64,000 nucleotides of DNA. Origin: Prorocentrum cordatum. Taxonomy: Eukaryota > Sar > Dinophyceae > Prorocentrales > Prorocentraceae. The translations under genes and the position numbers were made by a program. The stretch spans positions 383,399 through 447,398 of the forward strand of contig CAUYUJ010001303.1 of assembly GCA_963575745.1 (NCBI GenBank). The letters run 5' to 3'. Below are positions 42,346 to 53,333 of the stretch, piece by piece (within the stretch, counting starts at the first letter, position 1; each line of letters starts with the position of its first letter). The notes beneath the pieces were generated by a model. It saw only the letters and a program-made list of their open reading frames with translations. It did no database searches and was not told the DNA's origin.

Positions 42346-43533
42346 TGCGTTTTTATCTCCTCCTCTTGGTGGCCCTGGCCACAGGCGCCCCCCAGCTTCT
42401 CGTGCCTCTGTGGAGTCCCCCGATGCTCACTAGGCCTCGTGAGGCGGGCTCTTGGGAGGTCGCTCGGGACCCACACCCTCCCAGTGCGGTTATTAGCAAC
42501 GTGCCCTGTTTCGGTTCTCGGGCGGGTGCTGCGGCCGCAATGTTTGCGGGCCTGCACCCACAAGGTCCTGTACGGGGTCGTTTCCATTTTGTCTCGATTT
42601 GGCACGTTCTCTGGATCGGACGAGTCCGTCGGGATTGCAGGGGGCCTCCCATCCAGAACGAAAACGGACGAGGGCATAGCTGGACGCAAACGGACGAAAA
42701 AGAAACACCGACAAGGCAGGAAAACAGCCAGGAACCGACAAGAACGCACGAAATCCCCGAACCGTGGGGGCTGGGCCGAATCACTAATGGAAAATGCATG
42801 GCTTGGGAAAAACACAGGTCTTCATCGGGCGTTGCGTAATGATAGTAATGTGGGGGCGAGAACTGGGGGGGGGGGACAAAAGTACACCTTTTGTGTGCTC
42901 TGGAGGGGCCGTGAAAGGACCCCCTCAGCGGCGCGACGGGTGCACGTTTCTTCGCCCCCCATCCTTCGTTTCTCGCCCTCTGTATCCCGTGAAGCAATGC
43001 CCAACCGCAGCGATCTGGGAAATGACGCCAGAGCGCCAGGGATCGACCAGGGCCGCCCTCCGACGGCCGCCGTGGGCATCGGACGGGGACACCGCGGGCG
43101 CCGCCGCTGGCGACGAGGGCGTCCGGTGCGGGCTGCCTGGGAACGTGGCCGCGGTCACCTCGGAGGTCTGGGCCGGGCGAGAGTCGAGCCATTAGCAACG
43201 ATTGGGGGGCGAGGAGAGGGAAGAGGAGGGGAGGGAGGAGGAGGAGGACGAGGAGGAGGAGGAGGACGAGGACGAGGACGAGGACGAGGAAGCTCCCTCG
43301 GATGCCCCCTTGCTCTTGCCTGCTGCCGCCTACCTCCTCATCATCCGTCTCTGTCAGATGTCCCACTCGATTGCAAGGAAAGGGGCGCAAAGCACGTTCC
43401 CAGCCATCGAAATCCAACTGGAGCGCAGGCCCAGCCGCCGGTTTGCAGCACCAGCGGCAGAGATGAGATGAGGGTAGCCATCGCTCGCAGCGACGTGCGA
43501 GGAGGAGGACGAGGAAGACGAGGCCCGGGAAAA
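42346..43533. other. Spacer with a GGA tract
   Basis: No gene is recognised in the long low-complexity frames. 43214-43300 is GGA/GAC-rich. 42834-42960 has G-run patches and GGAGGGGCCGTGAAAGG, recalling the nested hairpin at 14811-14975. Confidence 0.45.
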
Positions 43534-43555
43534 TCCGTTGCCATTTTGGCTCGAG
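43534..43555 (+). other. Degenerate dinoflagellate spliced-leader relic
   Basis: TCCGTTGCCATTTTGGCTC followed by GAG matches the 22-nt dinoflagellate spliced leader (known to begin DCCGTAGCCATTTTGG) with two substitutions. The next bases are GT, but no SL-RNA-like downstream sequence is evident. ORF1 of the LINE starts 118 bp further on, so this probably marks a trans-spliced transcript that was reverse-transcribed into the genome. Confidence 0.7.
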
Positions 43556-43673
43556 GTGGGGACCAGAGACCCCCACGGCGAGCGGGCAGCCCCTCCAGGC
43601 CATCCAGCGTGTCGTGCTCTGGCGGACATTCCCCTTTACCCTCCGCTTCCGCCAGCCCTGCTCCTTCGGAGAA

Positions 43674-44672
43674 GCATGGGAAATGACGCTGATGGGGCTT
43701 CGATTGCTTCTCTTGCTGCTGCTTTCGATTCCACTGGCACCTTCCCCTCGCAGGAAGCACAGGCGGGAGCCAATCCCCACCAGGCGGCAGCCCCCACAAG
43801 AAGGCCAAGGGCAGCGAGGACGCAGACCCCATGGCCGCCGTCGCCGCGTTGCGTTCATTCGTCACCGGCACTCGCAACGAGCTGCTCGATGCGGTTGCCA
43901 AGTTGCAGTCCAATGTCACGGAACTCGGTGCGGGAGTGGCAAAGTCGTGCGACAAAATCAGTTAGCAGGTCGAGACGCGTTTCGCCGACATGCAGGCACA
44001 ACAAACCAACACTCAGATTAGAGTCAGCGCGCTGGAGCGCCAGGCTGCTTAGCTGCAGCAGCTTCTTCATTGTATCAAAGCAGAGGAGCCGGCGGCCGTT
44101 GTGCAGGATTCATCGTTCAACAGGCATGTGGACCCATGTGTTTTGGCCATCCGCAGCAAAGCAGTCGTCGCCGCCAAGGATCCTGAAAATCGTATCGGAG
44201 CGTGGCTGGGAAGATCGCAGATGGGCAAAGATGATTACACGTTCTCCTCGGACCCTGCGGGAAACCCGCCTTCGCCCAGCGGAAGGTTGCGCAGGCGATC
44301 GGCGCGCTCAGGTTCGCCAGCGGAGACTGGGAGAGACACTCGGCCCCAGCAATTGATGGCACCAGGATTGAGCTATTCATCAGCACGGACAAAATCCCAG
44401 CGATGGTCAAGAGGGAGCTCGACCTCAAGATGTTGCGCCGCGCCTTTGAGAGCGTGGCCAGCGGGAACTGGTACTTCTCGGACAATGCGAAGGGCGAGAT
44501 CTCCGCGAGCTGGAAGCCATGGGCTCGCATCACCCCCATGCCGGGCGACGAAGCTCCCAAGATCGAATGGTGTGTACCCAACCTCGTGGAGCTCGGGATC
44601 GACGAGGAAAGCGTCCAGAGGAAGTTCGAGTCCCGTTTGCAACCTGCGGTGGTGCCGCAATGGTCTATTTAG
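43674..44672 (+). pseudogene. LINE ORF1-like nucleic-acid-binding protein
   Basis: It starts at ATG 43674 (MGNDADGASIASLAA), then shifts frame near 43790 to KKAKGSEDADPMAAVAAL. ELLDAVAKLQSNVTELGAG and VETRFADMQAQQTNTQIR form a predicted coiled coil interrupted by TAG codons at 43963 and 44050. A last part in yet another frame reads AQAIGALRFASGDWERH, RIELFISTDKIPAMVKREL and GNWYFSDNAKGEISASWKPW, ending at a stop at 44670-44672. Coiled coil plus a small RNA-binding-like domain suits an ORF1 protein that packages LINE RNA. The fold is inferred. Confidence 0.6.
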
Positions 44673-44689
44673 CAGTATTCTGAGATGGT

Positions 44690-44873
44690 GGAGAGGTCCA
44701 CTATCTGAAGAATGGCCCCTTAGTCTGACTACATGGAACGTCCGAGCCCTCTTCCACCACTCTGTTCCCCGACGTGAACCCAAGCTCGCCCTTCTCCGTC
44801 GTCTCCTCACCAAAGGCGCCATAATAGCAGTCCAGGAGAGCCATGGTTCCCTTCTCGAGATCCAAGACTTTTT
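44690..44873 (+). pseudogene. LINE AP-endonuclease, N-terminal part
   Basis: LSLTTWNVRALFHHSV is the TxNVxx opening of APE-type endonucleases. AIIAVQESHGSLLEIQDF contains the metal-binding Glu in VQESHG. The frame is cut at 44873 by the inserted satellite element. The next codons of the protein resume at 46912. The enzyme would nick target DNA to prime reverse transcription. Confidence 0.75.
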
Positions 44874-46911
44874 AGTTAACAGCGAAGACTGACAGGTTTC
44901 TAGTAGGCTCAAAAGAGAGCATCATGACTCCTCAGGGGGGTCAGGGCGGGACCCGGGGCGGCTGCCGTCGAAGCCCAAATCGCTTCGGACATCCTCGCAA
45001 AATCGCTCTTGGCGCTGCTAGAACTCCATTCCCGGCGTACATTTTGCATGCCCGGAGCCAATTGTAGGCCACTTCGTGGTCTTCGAGTTCCCAGAACTCC
45101 ATTCCCGGCGTACATCTTGGATGCCCGGAGCCAACTGTAGGCCACTTCGTGGTCTTCGAGTTCCCAGAACTCCGCTCCCGGGCCACATTTTGGATGCCCG
45201 GAGCCAACTGTAGGCCACTTCATGGCTTTCGAGTTCCCAGAACTTTATTCCCGGGCCACATTTTGGATGCCCGGAGCCAACTGTAGGCCACTTCGTGCTC
45301 TTGGACTTCCCAGAACTCCATTCCTTGGCATGATTTTCAATGCCCGGAGCAAACTGAAGGCCACTTCGTGTTCTTCGAGCTCCCAGAATTCCATTCCCTG
45401 GCCACATTTTGAATGCTGAGGCAGGCTGATGCTGAGGCTGAGGCAGGCTGAGGCAGGCTGAGGCTGAGGCCGAGGCTGAAGGCAGACTGAGGCTGAGGCT
45501 AATGCAGGCTGAGGCTGAGGCTGAGGCAGGCTGAGGCTGATGCAGGCTGAGGCTGAGGCAGGCTGAGGCTGAGGCTGAGGCTGATGCAGGCTGAGGCTGA
45601 GGCAGGCTGAGGCTGAGGCCGAGACTGAAGGCAGACTGAGGCTGAGGCTGAAGCAGGCCGAGGCTGAGGCTGAGGCTGAGGCAGGCTGAGGCTGAGGCTG
45701 AGGCAGGCTGAGGCTGAGGCTGAGGCTGATGCTGAGGCTGAGGCAGGCCGAGGCCGAGGCAGAAGGCAGACTGAGGCTGAGGCTGAAGCAGCTGAGGCTG
45801 AGGCTGAGGCAGGCTGAGGCTGAGGCAGGCTGAGGGCTGAGGCTGAGGCAGGCTGAGGCTGAGGCTGATGCAGGCTGAGGCAGAGGCAGGCTGAGACTGA
45901 AGCCGAGGCTGAAGGCAGATTGAGGCTGAGGCAGAGGCAGGCTGAGGCTGAGGCTGAGGCTGAGGCAGGCTGATGCTGAGGCTGGCTGAGGCTGAGGCTG
46001 AGGCTGATGCAGGCTGAGGCTGAGGCAGCCTGACGCTGAGACCGAGGCTGAAGGCAGACTGAGGCTGAGGCTGAAGCAGGCTGAGGCTGAGGCTGAGGCA
46101 GGCTGAGGCTGAGGCTGAGGCAGGCTGAGGCTGAGGCTGAGGCTGAGGCTGAGGCTGAGGGCTGAGGCTGAGGCAGGCTGAGGCTGAGGCCGAGGCTGAA
46201 GGCAGACTGAGGCTGAGGCTGAGCAGGCTGAGGCTGAGGCTGAGGCAGGCTGAGGCTGAGGCTGAGGCAGGCTGATGCTGAGGCAGGCTGAGGCTGAGGC
46301 TGAGGCTGATGCAGGCTGAGGCTGAGGCAGGCGAGGCTGAGGCCGAGGCTGAAGGCAGACTGAGGCTGAGGCTGAAGCAGGCTGAGGCTGAGGCTGAGGC
46401 TGAGGCTGAGGCTGAGGCTGAGGCTGAGGCTGGCTGATGCTGAGGCAGGCTGAGGCTGAGGCTGAGGCTGAGGCTGATGCAGGCAGGCTGAGGCTGAGGC
46501 AGGCAGGCTGAGGAGGCTGAGGCCGAGGCTGAAGGCAGACTGAGGCTGAGGCTGAAGCAGGCTGAGGCTGAGGCTGAGGCTGAGGCTGAGGCTGAGGCTG
46601 AGGCTGAGGCTGGCTGATGCTGAGGCAGGCTGAGGCTGAGGCCGTGGTTGCAGGCAGACTGAGGCTGATGCAGGAGCAGGCTGAGGCTGAGGCCGAGGCA
46701 GGCTGAAGCTGAGGCTGAGGCTGATGCTGAGGCAGGCTGAGGCTGAGGCTGAGGCTGAGGCTCATGCAGGCCACTGCGACTGTCATCGCGAATGTGACTA
46801 CGACTGCGAGAACAGCAGAAATCTACAACTGGATTCTCATTTGAATCTTAAGGGGGATGCTTCCAGATATGCTCCTACACATCGCTGCTAGGTTGCTTTG
46901 TCGGGATAATT
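44874..46911 (+). mobile_element. Satellite-carrying element, copy 3, inserted in the LINE endonuclease
   Basis: Left end AGTTAACAGCGAAGACTG with GACAGGTTTCTAGTAGGCTC, then 73-bp repeats (about 45015-45415), an expanded GCTGAGGCTGAG minisatellite (about 45415-46770) and the conserved right end (TTCTCATTTGAATCTTAAGG ... GTCGGGATAATT). Copies 1 and 2 have GGA tracts where this one has the GCTGAG array, but both end in a few GGCTGAGGCTGAG units. LINE codons on the two sides join in frame, so this is a clean insertion of about 2.04 kb. Confidence 0.8.
45415..46770 (+). repeat. GCTGAG hexanucleotide minisatellite
   Basis: About 1.35 kb of GAGGCTGAGGCTGAGGCAGG units. A higher-order spacing is seen from recurring GAGGCTGAAGGCAGACTGAGG. 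On the minus strand it reads as Ser/Gln/Pro/Leu repeats in a 513-codon frame, which is not a gene. Confidence 0.95.
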
Positions 46912-47674
46912 GTATAACAATCGCTTGCAGTTCCAGGCGTGCGCTTCCTTCTGCCCGAATGAGCAGGGTGGTGGCGTTGTCACGTTCCTCCCCAGTTCTC
47001 ACTTTCTCGGAGACCAGAGCCCAGAGGTGCGTGCTCGTCAAGTCCTTCCAGGACGGGCATTGCGAGTTGCATTGACAATGGAAGACAGGTCCCAACTTTC
47101 CCATTACAGCATTCATAACTATATGCTTTCCCGTGAAGATCAAGAACTACTGACAGAACTTATCGCGGCGGATTTGGTGGAGGCACAGGCGAACCCCACC
47201 AAGTCCCTGGTCCTGGTCAGCGGAGACTTCAATTTTGCGTGCGTGTCCCCGCGCAAGGAGCCAGACGCCGAGGTAGATGAAGCATCCCATCGATGTCTTC
47301 AGGATTGGCGAACCTCCCAGGAGAGAACCCCCATGAGAGCCATCGGGAAAATGGTCGAGATCGAGGTCCCCGAGCCCTCCCATCACTTCGCCCCCAAGCG
47401 GATGCTCACCTACATCGACAGGAAATTCGTCTCGCTCCCAGGGTGGCTGCGCGCGCAGTTGAATCTTGCAGGAGCGGTGGTCGAGCCGCCTGAACTACTG
47501 AACCGCCCGGGGTCTCCGATCATGGACCTGTTCGGGCGGCTGTTTGCCATGGGAAACCTGCTCCTGGCAGCGAGCGCCCTGTTCCTCCTGAGGTTTGTGA
47601 TCGACCCGAGTACCGGCAGCTCTTGGAGAAAATCGAGGAGCATTGTGATCAGAGTGGGCTCACTCCACCGCTGA
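46912..47674 (+). pseudogene. LINE AP-endonuclease, C-terminal part
   Basis: NNRLQFQACASFCPNEQGGGVV continues the fold. LVLVSGDFNFACVSP carries the GDFN signature with catalytic Asp and Asn. SHHFAPKRMLTYIDRKFVSLP holds the terminal Tyr-Ile-Asp-Arg in place of the usual S-x-I-D. Frame is lost near 47600, where the RT reading moves to another frame. Confidence 0.75.
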
Positions 47675-49358
47675 GGCTGGAATTTCAGACCCAGATGATG
47701 CTGGAAGCGGCGAAGCTCGCCCGCGAGAGCCTCATCTCCAAGACGCCCGACTCCCTATTCGCGCGTTTGGCGGTGATCAACGGGATCGGCCGAGCAGTCT
47801 GGCGGCGCGATGTTCGGCATGCCCAACAGCTCTGGAGGTCTCACGAATCAGGCAAGTATTTCCTTGGGATCGACCCGCTGGAGGGGGCAGTGGAGCTAAT
47901 TGATGCTCGTGAGTTTCATCGTCGTTCGAACTCGATCCACGAGCTGATGTCGATGCAGAAACAGGCTGCCCTGAGAAAAACCATCTCCGACGCGACCGAC
48001 GGGATTGCGAGAACGAAAGCCAGCTGGAAACTGAAAAGTACGATTCCACGAAGTAGACTCTGGAGCCCTTTTGGGCGCAGGATGTCCCTGCAAGGGATCA
48101 GGACAACGGACGGCCAGTCTGTTGTTGCCGAGCCTGGTGCTGCTCTCTCGCTGCTGGCCAACCAGTGGCAGCCTGTTTTCGCGAGGAAAGAGATCAACGT
48201 TCATGCTGCGCAAGCTTATCTTCGCCATCACGTTTCTGATGCCGATCTATCTGACCTTCCGCCCCCTTCCTTCGCCAACTGGAAGCTCGCCGTGAGAGAT
48301 CCGAAGACAGCGCCCCAGGTCTTGGTGGGCCCCCATGCAGGGCTTGGAAAAGGCACCCGGCGGGGCTCAGTATTCTCGACGAACGGTTGTGGTGGTTACA
48401 TAGTGGGAGAGTTCTGTTACCGTCTTTCAACCGCGTCAGAGGGGTCTCTATTGCTAAAGGGGAGTATGAACAATATTCTAATGGCGTCTCTCGGGCTGCA
48501 GATCAAGCCCGCCCTCTGGGGCTCAAACAATCATCACACAAGCTTATCACAGGCGCCATTTTCGAGAATCTCAGCAAGGCTCTGAAGGACAGGATTCATT
48601 TCTCGCAGAGGGGCTTCGTAAGAGGCCGCAGTTTTGGATTGAATATCTTGGAACTTGACGCCAGAAGTAGGATTGCATCTACGTGACCCGACGCCGCTGT
48701 TCGGCCCCCAGCCCTTCTGGCATTTGACTTTGGCCAGGCCTTCCCGTCGGTTGCGCGCGAATGGATTCACAGAAGTCTGGCGGCCTTTGGTGTTCCCACT
48801 CCTCTTCGTACCTATGTCGAGCAATTGTACTCTGGGGTTCGTTGCTTCGGGACGTTCGCGAGAGAATGCCGACTCCCCTTTAACATTGACGCAGGCATCA
48901 TCCAGGGCTGCCCTGGATCAGGAGTTCCCTTCGCCATTGCCAGCCACCCGTTCCTGGTTGACTTCTGGAAGCGCTTGGAGCGGGCCGAGGAGCGGAACGA
49001 CCACGCCGAGAGCCAGCGGCAGCGCCTGCCCGATGGCCCCCCTCGCTCTTCTCCACTCGTGACAACTCCACGGCTGAGCCTTGCGAGAGCGTGCGCTGAC
49101 GACATCGGTGCCGTGGTGATGGCACTTCGTGAACTTATGCATCTGAAAGCGGTATTTGAGTGCAGTGAGGCCCTAGCATGTCATGTTCTCAAGAAATCAC
49201 AGTGTTTTGTGTTTCCGTTGGCGGCGCCGTTTTGCTCCCCTCTCGTTGCCAAGCACAGACGCTGGCTTCAAAACACTGCCCCTGACTGGGGTCCTTTTTC
49301 AGGTCGCCGCCTCTGCGAAGTACTTCGGTTTCCAGTTGGGGCCGGCTGTCACTACTGA
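47623..49358 (+). pseudogene. LINE reverse transcriptase, frameshifted
   Basis: 47623-48380 is the pre-RT region (MEKIEEHCDQSG ... FGRRMSLQGIRTTDGQSVV ... ALSLLANQWQPVF). A frameshift near 48380 leads to the RT core: ADQARPLGLKQSSHKLITG, HFSQRGFVRGRSFGLNI, a TGA at 48684-48686, then motif A LLAFDFGQAFPSVARE, motif B IIQGCPGSGVPFAI and motif C ARACADDIGAV with the Asp pair. The catalytic residues are preserved although the frame is broken. Related to, but distinct from, the minus-strand LINE RT. Confidence 0.8.
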
Positions 49359-50159
49359 TTCTTGGCGCGCGCCGATCCTGAAGTGCGCGTCGCGATGCGC
49401 CGTGATTGCGGCTGAGAACTCGCCAGCAGCCATTACCCAGTATCTTTACTCCAGTCGAGCGATCTCCACTCTTGGCTACGTTGCCCAGTTGTTTTCCCCC
49501 CCCTCCTGCCCCGTCCGGCCTTCCCCCGTCGCCCGTGCGGGGCATGCTGCCCTCGCCTCTCTCTATCGTGCCCCTCGCTGTGCCATATCGCGAGCCGCGT
49601 GGTTCAACCTCGGAGCTTGGGGTGGACCATTTGTCGCGAGTATTGAAGCTCTTTGTGCTGCCACACTGATGCGCGCAGCCATTTCCACCATCCCCGAGCA
49701 TGCTGCAATTCTGTGTCAGCTGAGGGTGTTTACAGAAGAACACCGCGAGATTGTGTACCTGGTCGCGGGGAAGACCTCCTCGACCTCTTGGGCCTGCCCG
49801 CCTTTTGTAGAGACGCTTGGAGACGCCGCCGCTGGGTTCCCTCGGACCCCCTCGCTCTCTCGAGCTGGACCGATTGCTCTTGCGGCCGCGACGGAGCTTT
49901 TGGCCCTTGCCGCTGACCCCCACCCCCGACCCCCTCGGCGCATCAAGCTCTATTGGTCCAGGGTAGGCTGGCGCGAGTCCTGTCTGCGGAACACTTCCCC
50001 GATGATCTCGGTCGCGCGTTCGCTTCTCGTCTCGCTCGGTGGTTTCCTGACGCTCGTGAGTTTCTCGACTGTGTGAGTTGGGAAGAGATCCGTGCCCTGC
50101 TCCTGGATATGAGAGGGCCACTCACGAATGCCATATGGAAGACTCCCTGCCAATGCTGA
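49183..50159 (+). pseudogene. LINE RT thumb and C-terminal region
   Basis: 49260-50076 continues in a third frame: VAASAKYFGFQLGPA, ISTLGYVAQLF, ALASLYRAPRCAIS and IPEHAAILCQL. From about 49953 another frame takes over: GRLARVLSAEHFPDDLG, ARWFPDAREFLDCVSWEEI and NAIWKTPCQC. This is the usual helical region after RT. No RNase H follows. Confidence 0.65.
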
Positions 50160-50450
50160 CACCAGTAGTGGCCGTTCTTGTAGGGCGATTCTGGATTGGC
50201 GAATTCCGGACACTTGCGAGCCCGACTCCCAATCTTGGGCCAGGCAGGCGACACGCGTTTCAGAGGGTACATATGGATTGCCTGGGCCAGAGGAAGCCGT
50301 TGTGGATCAAAAGGATTGCACGTCGATTTTGCCCCTGCCGCCATCAGGAGACGGCGCCCTCGGGGCGTCGGCGGGCGCGCTCGTTGGCCACCGCGCGCAG
50401 CAACCAGGGCGCACTGTCACTCGATGAATTGAGGGCAATTGCGTAACAGC

Positions 50451-51590
50451 GGGGGGATGCTAGACGCGTGAATGGTGTGATTCCTGGTGGGGCTTATCCT
50501 GCTATCTGTATACCTCTGCCATCTGGTGGGTAGTGACAATCTCGGACTCGCGCATGGGATTTGCACGTTCTGCTGCGATCTCTCGTTTCCCTTGGACCCT
50601 GGGCCGCGATGCCGACGTGAATCCAGTTTGCAAGGTCCACCGGGCGCAGCGCGCCGAGCTCGGCGCGTCTATTGCGGTGCGGCCCCCATCGCCCGCGCTT
50701 GTGCTGCAGGGGAAATGTCAAGCGAACGATGTTGTTCGTCACCTCTGCCGTCTGGATCTCGTGTGTTGAGCGCGTCGAGGTCTGGCGCCAGGCTTCGATC
50801 TCGTCGCGGTCCCGCGACAGTATTGACGGGCGTCAGTCTGGGCACCTCGATGAACGCGCGACGCGAATGGAGGCCGCCCCTACTCGGCCAATCGGATACG
50901 CTCGGGGATTAAGTCAGCATCGCGGGAATCTGGGCATTGTGGGCACGGGCGATTTTGACTAGAGCGCGTTTCGGGACCAGTTGATCGAGTTCACGCTGCA
51001 GCAGACGCGCCGCGTTTTCGATATCCTGGGGGCTTTCCAGGATCAGTTTTCGGGGCGTGCAGGTCGCGTTCAAGAGGGCCCAGGTTTCCTGGCGCATTGT
51101 CATTGGAGGGCCATGGTTGGCTAACTCCACAGCTGAGCTTGCTGCGGAGACCCCGTGTCTCGCTGCTCGGCACTGCGTCGCACGGGCGGCGATTCTGGCG
51201 CGGCCCAAGCTGCGGCAGTCGGTGCGCCAGTCAATTCTGCAGGCGGTTTACAAGGCCGCGCGGGCTTGCAGCTGTTTTTTTTTTTTTGGTTTGGGGGGGG
51301 GGGCGGGCCATTGGTGCCCCCCGGGAGGAGGGCTGCCCGAGTCTTCCTTCGGACTGATGCGCAAGTACTTGGTCGGGCGCTGTGCCATTTTATGCAAGGG
51401 GCGCGGCAGGGAGTCGATTGCCTGAACCCCGCAAGTTGGCCGCCGCTGCCTGGGCCCTTCCCGGAGAGACTGATTGACCTGATGATGTTCTGGCAACGCA
51501 AATTTATCCCACCGAGGAAGTATGTTGCTTTTGTTCCCCACATCCAAAGTGGGGTTCTTGTTTTCTCTGCACACCCCGCGCAGGAACACT
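50451..51590. other. Spacer with a weak minus-strand LINE-like piece
   Basis: The minus-strand frame 51208-50909 contains RKLILESPQDIENAARLLQR and LDQLVPKRALVKI. It resembles the endonuclease-RT linker of LINEs, but no catalytic motif is present. G-run and T-run patches lie near 51275-51305. Otherwise nothing is recognised. Confidence 0.35.
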
Positions 51591-51617
51591 CACCCCACCC
51601 CTTCTCCTCTTCTGCCT

Positions 51618-51810
51618 TCGCACACTCACTCACTCACTCATCATCATCACCACTCACTCACACACACTCACTCACACTCTCTCATAATCAACATCAGCAT
51701 CATCACTCGCGCTCTCTCGCACGCTCAGTCACTCACATACTCATCATGATCATCATCATCATCATCATCACTCGCACTCTGTCACACGCTCACTCATTCA
51801 CATACTCACC
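51618..51810. repeat. CACT/CATCAT microsatellite
   Basis: CACTCACTCACTCATCATC-type repeats with CTCACACAC runs. Composition only. Confidence 0.9.
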
Positions 51811-51811
51811 T

Positions 51812-52598
51812 GGAGGACGTCTCAGGCGGGAGCTTCGTCTGTGAGTGAATTGTGAGGAAGTCTCAGGCGGGGGCCCCCTCCTTATGGGGCCCGCAGATCA
51901 TGTTGGTAATCCGAGCGGGTCATCCAAACCCTGTAATTGTCGTCACTTTTGGGCTCCTCAAGCTTGAGTACGGAGGAAGTCTCAGGCGGGAGCCTCGTCT
52001 GTGAGTGACTTGCGAGGAAGTCACAGGCGGGAACCCCTCCCTATGGGGCCCGCGCTTCATGTCGGTAATCCGAGCGGGTCATCCAAACCTTGTAACTGTC
52101 GTCACTTTTGGGCTCTTCAGGCCTGAATTCGGAGGAAGTCTCAGGCGGGAGCCTCGTCTGTGAGTGAATTGTGAGGAAGTCTCAGGCGGGAGCCCCCTCC
52201 TTATGGGGCCCGCAGATCATGTTGGTAATCCGAGCGGGTCATCCAAACCTTGTAACTGTCGTCATTTTTGGGCTCCTCAAGCTTGAGTACGGAGGAAGTC
52301 TCAGGCGGGAGCCTCGTCTGTGAGTGAATTGCGAGGAAGTCACAGGCGGGAGCCCCTCCATATGGGGCCCGCGCTTCATGTCGGTAATCCGAGCGGGTCA
52401 TCCAAACCTTGTAACTGTCGTCACTTTTGGGCTCTTCAGGCCTGAATTTGGAGGAAGTCTCAGGCGGGAGCCTCGTCTGTGAGTGAATTGTGAGGAAGTC
52501 TCAGGCGGGAGCCCCCTCCTTATGGGGCCCGCAGATCATGTTGGTAATCCGAGCGGGTCATCCAAACCTTATAACTCTCGTCGCTTTTGGGCTCTCGC
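51812..52598 (+). repeat. 160-bp satellite with two alternating unit types
   Basis: Unit starts (GGAGGAAGTCTCAGGCGGG or close) are at 51812, 51972, 52131, 52291 and 52450, giving 159-160 bp spacing. Units alternate between type 1 (GGGGCCCGCAGATCATGTTG, CTTGAGTACG) and type 2 (GGGGCCCGCGCTTCATGTCG, CCTGAATTC), so the true period is about 319 bp. Each unit also contains an internal duplication of GAGGAAGTCTCAGGCGGG. Confidence 0.9.
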
Positions 52599-52745
52599 AC
52601 TGCCAGAACGCCACTCCTGGGCCACATGGTGCATGCCCGGAGCCAACTGTAAGCCACTTTGTGTTCTTCGTGTCCCAGAACACCATTCCCGGGCCACATT
52701 TTGAAAGCCCGGAGCCAACTGTAGGCCACTTCGTGTTCTTCCTGA
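52599..52745 (+). repeat. Isolated 73-bp repeat units
   Basis: About two units of the same 73-bp repeat found inside the satellite elements (GCCCGGAGCCAACTGTAGGC, CACCATTCCCGGGCCACATT), here without the element ends. They abut the 160-bp satellite directly. Confidence 0.85.
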
Positions 52746-53333
52746 GCCTGAGCGCGGCTGCGCCCCGCTCGAAGCCCGCGGGGTTGTCCCAACGGCTTGG
52801 TCTTGCGCGCAAGCGGCTCGCGGGGTTGTCCCGACAGCCTGGCCCGCGGGGTTGCCCCAGCGGCTGCGCGACGTGGCCATTAGAGAACGCGCCTGTGCTG
52901 GCCGAGGCGGCGACGGCGCCGAGGAAAACCGATATGCGCGCTCGCGCAATGGAAAGGCGAGGCGGTGGCGGGGCGCGAAAAAAACAGGAGGGCGAGGTCG
53001 GGGGCAACGTAGGGAGCGGGGGGGGGGGCCCGCGCCAGGGCGAGAAGAAATATACGCAGAAGAGACAGTCAGGACGACTCACCAACCACGAGGACGACGG
53101 TGAGCGCTTTTTCCAGATTCGCCCAGAGGATTCTCATGTGGGGTCCTTCCGTCGGAGTAATTGTTTTCCCACCGTGCGCCTGGCCGCTCGTCGCCACGGG
53201 TCGCGCTCTGAGTGCTTGGGCGCGGGCGTGACCGGCGCGGCGGGGGCGAGCTGTTGGGGGCGCGACCGCGCAGCCCAATAAGCGCGGGGACGTCTGGGGC
53301 ACGGAATGCGATTGAGCTGGCTGGCCACGCGCC
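52746..53333. other. Spacer, nothing recognised
   Basis: Short repeated CGGGGTTGTCCC words at 52770-52860. No gene is seen. Confidence 0.4.

Larger units (their letters stand above)
43534..50450 (+). mobile_element. Plus-strand LINE with ORF1, AP-endonuclease and RT, split by a satellite element
   Basis: The order is SL relic, ORF1-like region, endonuclease N-part, inserted satellite element (44874-46911), endonuclease C-part, RT and C-terminal region. About 4.9 kb remain without the insert. Frameshifts near 43790, 47600, 48380 and 49300 and stops at 43963, 44050 and 48684 make it inactive. Boundaries at the 3' end are approximate. Confidence 0.75.

Noticed and set aside
43534-43555. SL-RNA gene (leader followed by GT)
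   Set aside because: Two mismatches in the leader and no recognisable SL-RNA-like downstream sequence. The LINE ORF1 follows instead.
45245-46786. Minus-strand 513-codon Ser/Gln/Pro frame
   Set aside because: Direct translation of the GCTGAG minisatellite.
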